Origin: Aquibaculum sediminis
GTDB lineage: Bacteria > Pseudomonadota > Alphaproteobacteria > Kiloniellales > DSM-21159
Length of the DNA: 64,000 bases
NCBI RefSeq assembly: GCF_040712085.1
Contig: NZ_JBFCVK010000002.1
Coordinates: 434,001-498,000 of the forward strand
Direction: 5' to 3'
Position 1 is the first letter of the stretch. Each line of letters starts with the position of its first letter. Shown here in pieces: positions 1 to 8,950 of this stretch. The notes beneath the pieces were generated by a model that saw only the letters and a list, made by a program, of their open reading frames with translations, was not told where the DNA came from and did not search any database. The position numbers and the translations under genes were made by a program.

Positions 1-459
1 CATCTTGCTCAGGTAGCGGTCCTTCTGTTCCGGCGAGCCGTGCGCCTGAAGCAGTTCCACTGCCCCCTGGTTCAGCAGCGGGCAGAGGGCAAAGGACATG
101 TTGGCGGCGTTCCACATCTCCTGTACCGCCACGGCCAGCGACCAGGGCAGGCCCTGACCGCCATGATCCTTGTCGAAGGGGAGGGCGTTCCAGCCGCCGT
201 CCACGTAGTGGCGATAGGCCTCCGCAAATCCGGCCGGGGTGCGAACCACCCCGTTCTCGATCTGCGAGCCGGCGATGTCCCCGGGCTGGTTCAGCGGCGC
301 CAGTTCCTCCGCCGCCAGTTTTCCGGCCTCGTCCAGGATGGCATCGACAAGATCCGGCGTCGCTTCCTCGAAGCCCGGCAGCTTCGCGATGTCGGACAGG
401 CCGGCAATCTGCTGCAGTACGAAGCGCATCTCGTCGATCGGGGCGCGATAGTCGCTCAT
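1..459 (-). CDS. Acyl-CoA dehydrogenase, N-terminal part (runs off the window)
   Basis: The minus strand reads open from an ATG at 459 to the window edge, 153 codons, with no stop, so only the N-terminal quarter is here. The protein begins MSDYRAPIDEMRFVLQQIAG and contains DEAGKLAAEELAPLNQPGD and LPFDKDHGGQGLPWSLAVAV, a pattern typical of the alpha-helical N-terminal domain of flavin acyl-CoA dehydrogenases, especially the long DmdC/FadE-like type that starts with this short helical cap. The expected role is FAD-dependent alpha,beta-desaturation of an acyl-CoA in the cytoplasm. The flavin-binding middle domain and catalytic base lie outside the window, so substrate class cannot be judged. It is divergent from the ABC importer that follows; 278 bp separate the two starts. 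Confidence 0.85.
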   Translation of the reverse strand, partial: MSDYRAPIDEMRFVLQQIAGLSDIAKLPGFEEATPDLVDAILDEAGKLAAEELAPLNQPGDIAGSQIENGVVRTPAGFAEAYRHYVDGGWNALPFDKDHGGQGLPWSLAVAVQEMWNAANMSFALCPLLNQGAVELLQAHGSPEQKDRYLSKM

Positions 460-737
460 GGCTCGGCTTTCCCTACGGAGTACAAAGTCGGTGGCTGCCC
501 GGTCGGATGTTGCCCGGGGCACCGGGTCTAGATAACCACCCAGCCCGCCCCTGTCCATGAAGCGGGCGAGCGGCGCGGCCTGAGGCGTGTCGCACTGGCG
601 CGCAAGCTGTATTATGGTAGGCACGTGACGGCGTTTGGGGTCGCTTGCGGGCAGAGAGAGCATATCTCCGCGCGTATGCGGCACAGGCGTCAAACGAACG
701 AAGAAGCAAAGAACAACTCGGAACCGGGAGAACACCG

Positions 738-1715
738 ATGAGACTTGCGAAAACCATGCCCGTCCTGGCGGCGGCCGGGGTGATGTCGCTGCTTGCCGCG
801 CCGGCGAAGGCGGTCGACCTGACGGTCACGCATTGGGGCGTCCTGATGTACGGCGTGCCCTTCGCCGTGGCCTGGGATCAGGGCTACTTCGAGGAGGAGG
901 GCATTGAAGTCGATGGCTTCATCACCTCGCAAGGCGGCGGCACGACGCTGCGCAACGCGCTGGCTTCCGAGGTCCCCTACGGCGAAACGGCGCTGGCCGC
1001 GGTGGTGGCGGCGGCGCAGGAAGGCCTCGACCTCACCATCGTGCACGCCGGTGTGCGCAGTGTGGGCGACCTGCTCTGGGCGACCCGCAGCGATGCCGAA
1101 GACGTCAACGAAATCGACGACCTGAAGGGCCGGCCGGTGGGATATACCAGTCCGCGCTCCGTCTCCCAGTCGGTGCTCTTCATGTCCATGGATGCCGCCG
1201 GCATCGCCACCGACGAATACGATCCCCGTTCGCTCGGCGGCGTCGGCTCCGGCCTGACGGCGCTCGACGAGGGGGTGGTGGATGCGGCGCTGGTGCTCGA
1301 ACCCGTCTGGACCCGGCTGCAGGACAAGTACAAGCCGGTCTTCTTCGCCGGCGACCTGCTGCCGCCGATGACCCAGACGGTGGGCGTGGTGCGCACGGAC
1401 TATCTGGAAGAGAACGGCGACACCGTCCGCGGCATCATCGAGGCGCGTCGTCGCGGCGTCGAGTTCATCTACGACAATCCGCGCGAAGCCGGCGAGATCC
1501 TGGCACGGGTCTACGACATGGACGAGGAAATCGCGATCACAGCGGTCGAGAACGTGGCCGCCATCGACTACTGGAGTCGCGGCGATTTCGAGATCGAGGC
1601 CATGAACAACATGCTCGATGGCCTGCGCCTCGTGGATGCCATCGACGACGGGCCCTTCGATTGGTCGGGCCTGATCGACGAGAGCTATCTGCCGGAGGAG
1701 CTGCGCAGCGAATAG
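738..1715 (+). CDS. ABC transporter substrate-binding protein, NMT1/SsuA type
   Basis: Periplasmic binding protein of 325 residues for the ABC importer encoded just downstream. The N-terminus MRLAKTMPVLAAAGVMSLLA followed by APAKA is a Sec signal peptide. The mature part starts with VDLTVTHWGVLMYGVPFAVA and has the YFEEEGIEVDGF segment seen in NMT1/SsuA/TauA proteins that bind sulfonates, nitrate or pyrimidine precursors. I chose the ATG at 738 because a GGGAG Shine-Dalgarno sits a few bases upstream and the signal peptide starts there; an upstream in-frame ATG would add a charged stretch in front of the signal. The ligand cannot be assigned from sequence alone. It begins a four-gene operon ending at 4145. 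Confidence 0.85.
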   Translation: MRLAKTMPVLAAAGVMSLLAAPAKAVDLTVTHWGVLMYGVPFAVAWDQGYFEEEGIEVDGFITSQGGGTTLRNALASEVPYGETALAAVVAAAQEGLDLTIVHAGVRSVGDLLWATRSDAEDVNEIDDLKGRPVGYTSPRSVSQSVLFMSMDAAGIATDEYDPRSLGGVGSGLTALDEGVVDAALVLEPVWTRLQDKYKPVFFAGDLLPPMTQTVGVVRTDYLEENGDTVRGIIEARRRGVEFIYDNPREAGEILARVYDMDEEIAITAVENVAAIDYWSRGDFEIEAMNNMLDGLRLVDAIDDGPFDWSGLIDESYLPEELRSE

Positions 1716-1758
1716 GGGGCCGCCTCCTGTTTCGCCTGATCCAGCCAGGGAGTTGAGT

Positions 1759-2610
1759 ATGTCGGACAGCGCGGCTCTGCACGCGTCTGAAACCGCGCGA
1801 GCGGAGCCGCAAGCGCATGTCGAGGTCCAGGGCATCACCCGGGTCTATCCCCCGGTGGCCGGCAATCCAGCGGTCCACGCGCTGGGACCGCTGGATCTGA
1901 CCCTGCGCCAGGGGGAGTTCTTCTCCGTGGTGGGGCCGTCCGGCTGTGGCAAATCCACCCTGCTGGACGTGGTGGCCGGACTTGCTTCGCCCTCGGAGGG
2001 GACGGTTCGCTTCGAGAGCAAGCCGGTCGCGGGCCATGTGCCAGACGGGATCGGCGTCGTCTTCCAGGAGGATGCCTCCTTCCCCTGGCTCACGGTCTAC
2101 GACAATGTCGCCTTCGGGCTGCGGCGCCAGGGGTTGAACCGGGGCGAGTTGGCGGCGCGGGTGGACTATGCCGTGGAGTTCATGGGTCTCAAGGACTTCG
2201 CTCGCGTCTATCCGGCGCAGCTCTCCGGTGGTATGCGTCAGCGGGTGTGCATCGCGCGCACCCTGGTGCTCAAGCCCCGGCTTCTGCTGCTGGACGAACC
2301 CTTCGGGGCGCTCGACCAGCAGACGCGCCTGCTGATGGGCGATGAGGTGCTGCGGCTCTGGCGGGAAACCGGGGCCACCATCATGCTGATCACCCATGCG
2401 CTGGACGAGGCGGCGATGCTCTCGGACCGTGTCGGGGTCATGTCCTCGCGGCCCGGGCGCTTCATCGAAGTGCTGGAGACCGGCTGGCCGCGGGAGCGTG
2501 ACAGCCGCATCGTCTCGGAGGAAGCCTTCGGGCGCATCACCAGCCGGCTCTGGTCACTGCTCCGCGAGGAGTCGCTGGCGGCGATTGGCGGCAGAGGGAC
2601 ACAGGCCTGA
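1759..2610 (+). CDS. ABC transporter ATP-binding protein (SsuB/TauB family)
   Basis: Cytoplasmic ATPase of the importer, 283 residues. Walker A GPSGCGKST is at about residues 59-67, the Q-loop lies in VVFQEDASFPWLTVYDN, the signature LSGGMRQRV is near 155-162, and Walker B plus D-loop LLLLDEPFGALD near 174-185. The H-loop is in MLITHALDEA. This arrangement matches nitrate/sulfonate/taurine-class ATPases. The ATG at 1759 follows CAGGGAG; a TTG six bases earlier is possible but less likely. The stop overlaps the start of the permease gene (ATGA), which indicates translational coupling. Confidence 0.92.
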   Translation: MSDSAALHASETARAEPQAHVEVQGITRVYPPVAGNPAVHALGPLDLTLRQGEFFSVVGPSGCGKSTLLDVVAGLASPSEGTVRFESKPVAGHVPDGIGVVFQEDASFPWLTVYDNVAFGLRRQGLNRGELAARVDYAVEFMGLKDFARVYPAQLSGGMRQRVCIARTLVLKPRLLLLDEPFGALDQQTRLLMGDEVLRLWRETGATIMLITHALDEAAMLSDRVGVMSSRPGRFIEVLETGWPRERDSRIVSEEAFGRITSRLWSLLREESLAAIGGRGTQA

Positions 2611-3362
2611 TGCCCGTCTGGCTGATCCGCCTGATCGTCGTCTTCGCCGCCTTCGGGTTGCTCGAGATCGCGTGTCGCAGTGGCTGGATCGACGCCTACA
2701 CCATGCCGCCGCCCAGCCTGATGCTGGTCTACTCCTGGCAGGTGCTTGCGTCCGGTCGGATGACCGAAGACATCCTGCTCACCTTGCAGAACGTCGCCAC
2801 CGCTTTCGTGTTTGCCGTGGTCATCGGCTTTCTGGTCGGCGTCCTGCTGCACCGCTGGCCCCGGTTGCGGCGCGCGGTCGATCCGCTGCTGGCCAGCTAT
2901 TACGCCGTGCCGGTTTTCATCTTCTATCCGCTGTTCATCGTCATCTTCGGACTGAACAACTGGCCGCTCATCGCCATCGGCTTCCTCTTTGCCGTGGTGG
3001 CGATGGTGATCAACACGCTCAACGGCTTCGACCGGGTGCCGCGCGTGTTCTTCAAGACCGCCCGGGTGCAGGGTCTGAGCCGGCCGGCCGAGGTCTGGTT
3101 CATCACCCTGCCGGCCGCCGCGCCCTATCTCTTCACCGGGGTGAAGCTCTGCGTCGCCTATTCCTTCATCGGCGTGGTGGCTGGGGAGTTCATCCTGGCC
3201 GGCGCGGGGCTGGGCTATGAGATCGCCTTTGCCTACAACAACTTCGACAACCGGACCATGTACGGGCTCATGGTCTTCCTGCTGGTCTTCGTCACGGCGG
3301 TGAATATGGCGCTGCACGTCTGGGAGCGGAAGCTGCACGCCCGCCGCAGCCGGGGAAGCTGA
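2610..3362 (+). CDS. ABC transporter permease (SsuC/TauC family), first of two
   Basis: Inner-membrane permease of 250 residues with about six hydrophobic segments. The cytoplasmic coupling region is seen as FFKTARVQGLSRPAEVWFIT followed by LPAAAPYLFTGVKL, the EAA-type loop of binding-protein-dependent permeases. Start ATG overlaps the TGA of the ATPase gene. The next gene encodes a second, different permease, so the channel is probably a heterodimer, whereas SsuC/TauC systems usually have one permease gene. Confidence 0.88.
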   Translation: MPVWLIRLIVVFAAFGLLEIACRSGWIDAYTMPPPSLMLVYSWQVLASGRMTEDILLTLQNVATAFVFAVVIGFLVGVLLHRWPRLRRAVDPLLASYYAVPVFIFYPLFIVIFGLNNWPLIAIGFLFAVVAMVINTLNGFDRVPRVFFKTARVQGLSRPAEVWFITLPAAAPYLFTGVKLCVAYSFIGVVAGEFILAGAGLGYEIAFAYNNFDNRTMYGLMVFLLVFVTAVNMALHVWERKLHARRSRGS

Positions 3363-3365
3363 GCG

Positions 3366-4145
3366 ATGGCGCAATCACATCAGGTGGCGGACAGCGCAGC
3401 GACCGAACGTGCGCGCGGGCTGCAGGATGCCTTGCTGGTCGTCCTCGCCATCCTGGCGGCCTGGCAGGGACTGCACTGGCTGGCCGGGGATGTGGCGGTC
3501 AGTTCGCCCTGGGCCACGATTTCGCGCCTGGTGGAACTGCTGCTCGACCCCGGCTTCTGGCCCAATGTCTGGGAGACGCTGCAGGCCTTCGGCCTGGCGC
3601 TGATCTACGCGCTGCTCGGCGGCTTGATCATCGGCGTGACCCTGGGCGGGCACCGCCTGTCCGGCGAGGTGGCCGAGCCCATCCTGGTGGCGCTCTATTC
3701 GATCCCCAAGATCACGCTCTATCCCGTGATCCTGCTGCTCTTCGGGCTGGGGATGTCGGCCAAGGTTGCCTTCGGCACCATCCACGGCATCATCCCGGTG
3801 ATCATCTTCACCATGAACGCCGTGCGCAACGTGGCGCCGGTCTATCTGCGCACGGCCCGGGCCTTGCGCATGGGGCCGCTGTCCACCGGCTGGCGCGTGC
3901 TGCTGCCCGCCACGGTGCCGGAAATCGTCTCGGGCTTTCGCGTCGGCTTCGCGCTCACCCTGCTGGGCACACTGATCGGCGAGCTTTTCGCCTCGCAGCG
4001 GGGCCTGGGCTTCATGATCATCCGCTCCATGGAGCGGCACGACGTCCCGACGCTGCTGGCAGTCTCCCTGCTGCTCTTCCTCTTCGCGACCCTGTGCAGC
4101 TGGGCGCTGCTGATCGTGGACCGCCGCCTGAATCGGCGGCTGTAA
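3366..4145 (+). CDS. ABC transporter permease (SsuC/TauC family), second of two
   Basis: Inner-membrane permease of 259 residues, last gene of the importer operon. Hydrophobic segments are evident near residues 18-35, 65-90, 100-125, 130-150, 190-215 and 230-250. The EAA-like loop is RTARALRMGPLSTGWRVLLP followed by ATVPEIVSGFRVGFAL. It starts three bases after the first permease ends. A two-permease arrangement resembles some thiamine-precursor and riboflavin-type NMT1 systems, but that is only a weak hint. The gene converges with the minus-strand gene ending at 4152. Confidence 0.88.
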   Translation: MAQSHQVADSAATERARGLQDALLVVLAILAAWQGLHWLAGDVAVSSPWATISRLVELLLDPGFWPNVWETLQAFGLALIYALLGGLIIGVTLGGHRLSGEVAEPILVALYSIPKITLYPVILLLFGLGMSAKVAFGTIHGIIPVIIFTMNAVRNVAPVYLRTARALRMGPLSTGWRVLLPATVPEIVSGFRVGFALTLLGTLIGELFASQRGLGFMIIRSMERHDVPTLLAVSLLLFLFATLCSWALLIVDRRLNRRL

Positions 4146-4151
4146 GGCTCC

Positions 4152-5018
4152 TCAGGACTTCTTGTCCTCGGCGTGGCGCCGTTCGAAGTCCCAGACAGCC
4201 TCGAAGCCCATCAGGCGGCTGAAATCCATGAAGTCATAGAGCTCCCCGCTGTAGCGGCGGCTGTCACCGGTGTTCAGCAGTGTGCCATAGGCTTCGCGCA
4301 GGGCGGACCCGGCAGCAAGAAAACCGAGGGCGGGAAAAATCGCGAGGCTGTAGCCCAATGCCTGCAACTCCGTGCCGCTCAGCACCGGCGTGCGGCCGCC
4401 TTCCACCATGTTGGCGAGCAGCGGCTGATCGAAGCTGCGGCAGACCCGCTCCATTTCCTCCACACTTTCCGGCGATTCGATGAAGAGCACGTCGGCGCCG
4501 GCCTCGGCAAAGGCCTCGCCACGGCGCAAGGCCTCGTCGAGACCGAGCGAGGTGCGGGCATCGGTGCGCGCGACGATCAGGAAGTCCTGGCTGTCGCGTG
4601 ATTCCACGGCCACCCGGATCTTGCGCAGCATGTCCTCCAGCGGCACCACGCGGCGGCCGGGAGTGTGGCCGCACTTTTTAGGAAACTCCTGGTCCTCGAT
4701 CTGGATCGCCGCCGCGCCGGCGCGCTCATAGCCGCGCACCGTGTGCTCGACGTTCAACAACCCGCCATAGCCGGTGTCTCCGTCGGCAATCAGGGGCACC
4801 TTGGAGGCTGTCGTGAAGGCACTGACGCGCGAGACCATGTCGCTGTAGGTGGCCAGACCGGCGTCCGGCAACCCCATGTGTGAGGCAACCGTGCCATAGC
4901 CGGTCATGTAGTGGGCCTCGAACCCCAGGGAGTCGGCGATCTTCACCGAGATCATGTCGAAGACGCCGGGGGCGATCAGGATCTCGGGTTGCGCAAGGCG
5001 CTGCTTCAAGCTGGGCAC
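4152..5018 (-). CDS. Isocitrate lyase/PEP mutase superfamily enzyme
   Basis: 288 residues, the usual size of the PEP-mutase/methylisocitrate-lyase group. The metal-site segment DGDTGYGGLLNVEHTVRGYE and the AAAIQIEDQEFPKKCGH loop (the KKCGH catalytic flap of the lyases) are intact, as is IVARTDAR. This argues for a carbon-carbon lyase acting on a 2-hydroxy- or 2-methyl-malate-like acid (2-methylisocitrate, 2,3-dimethylmalate or oxaloacetate) and not for a phosphonate mutase; the exact substrate is uncertain. Start is GTG at 5018 behind an AGGGGGAT Shine-Dalgarno. It follows the FAD dehydrogenase gene by 28 bp on the same strand, so the two probably form an operon handling hydroxy acids. Confidence 0.85.
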   Translation of the reverse strand: MPSLKQRLAQPEILIAPGVFDMISVKIADSLGFEAHYMTGYGTVASHMGLPDAGLATYSDMVSRVSAFTTASKVPLIADGDTGYGGLLNVEHTVRGYERAGAAAIQIEDQEFPKKCGHTPGRRVVPLEDMLRKIRVAVESRDSQDFLIVARTDARTSLGLDEALRRGEAFAEAGADVLFIESPESVEEMERVCRSFDQPLLANMVEGGRTPVLSGTELQALGYSLAIFPALGFLAAGSALREAYGTLLNTGDSRRYSGELYDFMDFSRLMGFEAVWDFERRHAEDKKS

Positions 5019-5046
5019 GGGGATCCCCCTCTCGTCATTCGATGTG

Positions 5047-6483
5047 TCAGAGCAGCTTGCCCGGGTTCATCAGGCCCTGCGGGTCGAAGGCCGCCTTGAC
5101 CCGACGCATCATCTCCAGCTCCAGCGGCGACTTGAAGCGCGCATTCTCCTCCCGCTTCATCCGGCCGATGCCGTGTTCGGCGGAGATCGAGCCGCCGAAG
5201 CGATGCACGATGTCGTGGACCAGGCTGTTGAGCTCGTCCCAGCGCTCCAGGTAGGCGGCGGTGTCGGCGCCTTCCGGCTGGCTGAGGTTGAAGTGGATGT
5301 TGCCGTCGCCGACGTGCCCGAAGGCCACCGGGCGAATGCCCGCGCAGGCCTGCGCCACCGCCGCGCTCGCTTCGGCGATGAACTCCGGCACGTGGGAGAC
5401 CGGGACCGAGACGTCGTGCTTGATCGAGCCGCCCTCGTGCCGCTGCGCCTCGACCACGCCTTCGCGCAGGCGCCAGAAGGCGGCGCGCTGCGCTTCCGTC
5501 TCCGCCAGCGAAGCGTCGCCGACCAACCCTTCCTCGTAGGCGGTCATCAGCGTTTCCTCCAGCGCCTCGCGCAGGCCGCCGTTCTCCCGCCCGCCGAAAA
5601 GCTCGATCAGCACGTACCACTCGTGCGGGGCCTCCAGCGGATCCTGGCAGCCCTCCACGTGGCGGCAGGCGAAGTCGAGCGCGATGCGTGGCAACAGCTC
5701 GAAGGAGGTCACACTTTCGCCGGAAGCGGCGCGGCAGCGCCCGAGCAGGGAGACCGCTGCCTCGGGATCGCGCACGGCGGCGAAGGCCGTCACCACCTCG
5801 CGCGGCCGGGCGTAGAGCTTGAGCACGGCGGCGGTGATTATGCCCAGCGTGCCCTCGGCGCCGATGAAGAGCTGCTTCAGGTCATAGCCGGTGTTGTCTT
5901 TGCGCAGGCTGCGCAGTCCGTCCCAGATCTGCCCGTCCGGCAGCACCACCTCGAGTCCCAGAACCAGGTCGCGGGCGTTGCCGTAGCGCAGCACCTGCAC
6001 GCCGCCGGCGTTGGTGGAGAGATTGCCGCCAATCTGGCAACTTCCCTCTGCGCCCAGGCTCAGCGGGAAGAGCCGGTCCACCTCCTCGGCGGCCTGCTGG
6101 ATCTGCTGCAGGATGCAGCCGGCCTCGACCGTGATGGCGAAGTTCTCGGCGTCCACGGCGCGCACGCGGTTCATGCGGCCGAGATTGAGGACGATCTCGT
6201 CTCCACTCTCGAAGGGAATCGAGCCGGCCACCAGGCCGGTGTTCCCGCCCTGGGGCACCAGCGGCACTTCGGCCTCGGCGCAGAGGCGCACCACCTGGGC
6301 GACCTCCTCTGTGCTGGCCGGGCGCACCACCAGGGGGGCGTTGCCCACATAGCGGCCACGCTGGTCCCGCAGGTAGGGCAGCTTCTCGTCCTGGTCCTCG
6401 ATCAGCCCGCGCTCACCGACGATCTCGGCCAGGCGACTGCGCAGTTCGGCCAAGCGGCCGTTCGGTTTGGTCTCTGTGCTCAT
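5047..6483 (-). CDS. FAD-binding D-2-hydroxyacid dehydrogenase (GlcD/D-2-hydroxyglutarate dehydrogenase type)
   Basis: 478 residues. The N-terminal half is a vanillyl-alcohol-oxidase type FAD domain: RPASTEEVAQVVRLCAEAEV, VPQGGNTGLVAGSIP, and the pyrophosphate-contacting region GSCQIGGNLSTNAGGVQVLR with GNARDLVLGLEVVLPDG. The C-terminal half has the GHVGDGNIHFNLS metal and substrate segment and the SAEHGIGRMK signature typical of D-lactate, glycolate and D-2-hydroxyglutarate dehydrogenases. It should oxidise a D-2-hydroxyacid to the 2-oxoacid and pass electrons to the quinone pool or ETF. Length and the GNTGLVGG-like start fit D-2-hydroxyglutarate dehydrogenase best. It is the first gene of a pair with the lyase gene at 4152-5018. 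Confidence 0.88.
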   Translation of the reverse strand: MSTETKPNGRLAELRSRLAEIVGERGLIEDQDEKLPYLRDQRGRYVGNAPLVVRPASTEEVAQVVRLCAEAEVPLVPQGGNTGLVAGSIPFESGDEIVLNLGRMNRVRAVDAENFAITVEAGCILQQIQQAAEEVDRLFPLSLGAEGSCQIGGNLSTNAGGVQVLRYGNARDLVLGLEVVLPDGQIWDGLRSLRKDNTGYDLKQLFIGAEGTLGIITAAVLKLYARPREVVTAFAAVRDPEAAVSLLGRCRAASGESVTSFELLPRIALDFACRHVEGCQDPLEAPHEWYVLIELFGGRENGGLREALEETLMTAYEEGLVGDASLAETEAQRAAFWRLREGVVEAQRHEGGSIKHDVSVPVSHVPEFIAEASAAVAQACAGIRPVAFGHVGDGNIHFNLSQPEGADTAAYLERWDELNSLVHDIVHRFGGSISAEHGIGRMKREENARFKSPLELEMMRRVKAAFDPQGLMNPGKLL

Positions 6484-6569
6484 GGGGCGAAGCTTACCGC
6501 CCCGTAGGGTATGACGCCAGACGTGCCATCACCTCGGGCCAGGGGGCAAACAGCCGGCACGACCTGCCC

Positions 6570-8366
6570 CTACAGCGGCCAGACCAACAGGATCATCGGC
6601 ACGGCCACTGCCAGTACCAGCAGCTGCAGCGGCAAGCCCATGCGCCAGAAATCTCCGAACCGATAGCCGCCGGGGCCGAGGATCAGGGTGTTGTTCTGGT
6701 GGCCGATGGGGGTGAGGAAGGCACAGGAGGCGCCCACGGCCACCGCCATCAGGAAGGGATCGGCCGCTGCATCGAGACTGCGGGAGACGCCGATGGCGAT
6801 GGGCGCCATCACCGCTGCGGTGGCTGCGTTGTTCATCACGTCGGTGAGCCACATGGTGACCAGCAGCATCACCGCGAGTGCCACGACCGGGATGCCGCGC
6901 GCCACGTGTTCCACCAGATTGCTGGCAACCAGTTCCGCTGCGCCGGTTGCCGATACGGCATTGGCCACCGGGATCAAGGCCGCCAGAAGCACGATCACCG
7001 AGCCGTCGATCGCGGTGTAGACTTCGCGCAGCGGCAGGACACGCAACAGCACAGCCAGCAGAGCGGCGCCCACGAAGGTCAGCGCCGGCGGGGCGATGCC
7101 CAGAGCTGCCGTTGCCGCACCCCCGATGAGCAGTGCGCCGGCGATGGCGGCCTGGCGCGGCTGCATCAGTCGCAGGCCACGGCTACCCAGCGGGGCGCAG
7201 CCGAAAACGCTGATGAAGTTGCTGATCCGCTCCTCTTCGCCCTGCAGCAGCAGCACGTCGCCCGGCGCGAAGCGGAGCTGGTTCAGCCGCTGGCCGCGCG
7301 AGCGGCCCTGGCGTGACACGGCAATGAGGTTGAGGCCGAAGCGAGTCCGCAGGCGCATTTCCAGGGCGCTGTTACCGATCAGGCGGGAATCCGGCAGGAT
7401 CACCACTTCCTGAAGCTGCACGTCGTCGGACTGCAGGCGCTTTTCCTGATTGCCGTTCTCGTCGTCGCGCCCCACCAGTTCCAGGCCGAGGCTTGAGGCA
7501 GCGCCGGAGAGGCCCTCGGGATCGGCCTCGATGATCACCACGTCGTTCTCGGTCAGCCGTCTGTTGCGGTGGGGGACAAGGATGCGCCGCTTGTCCCGGG
7601 CAAGCGCCAGGATGACCGCGTCGTGGTCCTTCAGCTTGTCCTCCAGTTCCCCCACGGTCCACTCTTCCAGCGCGGCTTCCGGCGTGAGGCGGACTTCGCT
7701 CAGATAGGCGCCCACGTCGAAGAGCTTGCCTTCCTGCGCCGTGCCTTCACGGGCCCGCGGCACCAGGCGCCAGCCGATGAAGGCGATGAAGGCGATGCCC
7801 ACCAGGGCGACCGGCAGGCCGACCGGTGTGAAGGCGAACATGCCGAAGGACCCTTCGTCCAGATTGTTGCGAAAGCCTGCAACGATCAGATTGGGCGGCG
7901 TGCCGATCAGGGTGGTCATGCCGCCGAGAATCGAGCCGAAGGACAGGGGCATGAGCACCAGCGCCGGATTGATGCCGTTGCGGTCCGCGGCCTGGATCGC
8001 CACCGGCATCAGCAGCGCCAGCGCGCCGACATTGTTCATGAAGGCCGAAAGCACCGCCGCCAGCAGACAAGAGGAGAGAATCAAAAGCGTCGGCCCCGCC
8101 TTCTGGGGCAGGGCGCGGTTGGCGATCACGTCCACCGCCCCGGTGATGGTCAGGGCGCGAGAGAGCACAAGGACCGCAGCCACCGTGATGACCGCCGGGT
8201 GGCCCAAACCGGCAAAAGCGCCGTCGGCCGGGACCAGCCCCAGCGCCACAGCCGCGAGCAGCAGGCAAAGTGCAACAACGTCATGGCGCAGCCTTCCCCA
8301 GACGAAGAGGCCCAGCGCTGCGACGATCAGTGCCAGGATCAGGCTTTGGTCCAAGGTTGGTGCCAA
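6570..8366 (-). CDS. SLC13-family permease with two RCK-C (TrkA-C) domains
   Basis: Inner-membrane transporter of 598 residues from a TTG start at 8366. That start is preceded by AGGAGG at ideal spacing and is the first residue of LAPTLDQSLILALIVAALGL, the first membrane helix; the open frame extends further upstream but codes for non-membrane, Arg-rich sequence. Two transmembrane halves (roughly 1-210 and 400-598) flank two cytoplasmic TrkA-C regulatory domains around residues 215-390 (AVILALARDKRRILVPHRNR, NDVVIIEADPEGL, and RLRTRFGLNLIAVSRQGRSR with FAPGDVLLLQG). Helices carry NNVGALALLMPVAI, IGTPPNLIVAG and TPIGHQNNTLILGPGGY, the divalent-anion/Na+ symporter signatures. Likely substrates are sulfate or dicarboxylates, not decidable here. 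Confidence 0.87.
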   Translation of the reverse strand: MAPTLDQSLILALIVAALGLFVWGRLRHDVVALCLLLAAVALGLVPADGAFAGLGHPAVITVAAVLVLSRALTITGAVDVIANRALPQKAGPTLLILSSCLLAAVLSAFMNNVGALALLMPVAIQAADRNGINPALVLMPLSFGSILGGMTTLIGTPPNLIVAGFRNNLDEGSFGMFAFTPVGLPVALVGIAFIAFIGWRLVPRAREGTAQEGKLFDVGAYLSEVRLTPEAALEEWTVGELEDKLKDHDAVILALARDKRRILVPHRNRRLTENDVVIIEADPEGLSGAASSLGLELVGRDDENGNQEKRLQSDDVQLQEVVILPDSRLIGNSALEMRLRTRFGLNLIAVSRQGRSRGQRLNQLRFAPGDVLLLQGEEERISNFISVFGCAPLGSRGLRLMQPRQAAIAGALLIGGAATAALGIAPPALTFVGAALLAVLLRVLPLREVYTAIDGSVIVLLAALIPVANAVSATGAAELVASNLVEHVARGIPVVALAVMLLVTMWLTDVMNNAATAAVMAPIAIGVSRSLDAAADPFLMAVAVGASCAFLTPIGHQNNTLILGPGGYRFGDFWRMGLPLQLLVLAVAVPMILLVWPL

Positions 8367-8950
8367 GTTCGCTCCTCCTAGAGGGCGACCTCCGGCCTCG
8401 TTCAGCCCAGAAGTCGTGCTGGGCGAAAGGCGAAGTGGTGTGCCGCCAAAGTCCCCTTTAACGATAGCGCAGGGGTTGCTGTCCAGCAGACGGTTCGTGT
8501 CGGTGCAAAGGTCCTTGGTCTCTTGTCGGCGGCGGCGCCTGGTGCGGACCTGGGGCAAAAATTGGCAAAGCTTGTGTCAAAGGAGGTAACGAACAGCCAG
8601 TAGATTGCTACCAATGTGCGTGATCGGGTCCTTTGCGCACGCCGACGATCGCCCGGACCCCGATGACGCTCCAAGAAGGCGTACCGGAAAATCCGGCCTC
8701 ACCGGGGGCATAAGGCCATTTGGTCGAATTTGAGTAAAATGAAGCGAACGCTCCTCCTGTTTAGCGGGTGGTGCTGCGGAGGAAGTTCGATCGTGCGCCC
8801 GGTCCCGGTCGATGTATACTCACTATGGCTTTATCGGGGCATGACAGAGGCTTGACGCTCTCCTTTGGGAGTGGACTCTATAATGCAGGCTTCCCACAAA
8901 AGCCATAATTACCCGTTTTCTACGGCCGCGCGCTTATCAGGGACAGGAAC
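8367..8950. other. 584-bp intergenic region between divergent genes
   Basis: No convincing coding sequence. It holds the leader of the SLC13-family gene, whose AGGAGG Shine-Dalgarno is adjacent to 8366, and toward the right end a promoter-like TTGACG and TATAAT pair for the lipoprotein gene (listed separately). The part from 8700 to 8950 is noticeably more AT-rich than its surroundings. Confidence 0.5.
8852..8884 (+). promoter_or_regulatory. Candidate promoter for lipoprotein-chvI-chvG unit
   Basis: TTGACG at 8852-8857 and a perfect TATAAT at 8879-8884. The spacer is 21 bp, longer than the usual 17, so the -35 element may not be the one used. Location 67 bp before the lipoprotein start is sensible. 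Confidence 0.4.

Noticed and set aside
4954..6507. 517-codon open frame opposite the FAD dehydrogenase
   Set aside because: Mirror frame of a well-supported gene with clear family motifs on the minus strand; the translation is His/Gln/Ala-rich and unlike any protein I know.
8600..8850. Small genes in the 584-bp gap
   Set aside because: Short frames exist but none combines a ribosome site, a plausible start and a protein-like composition.
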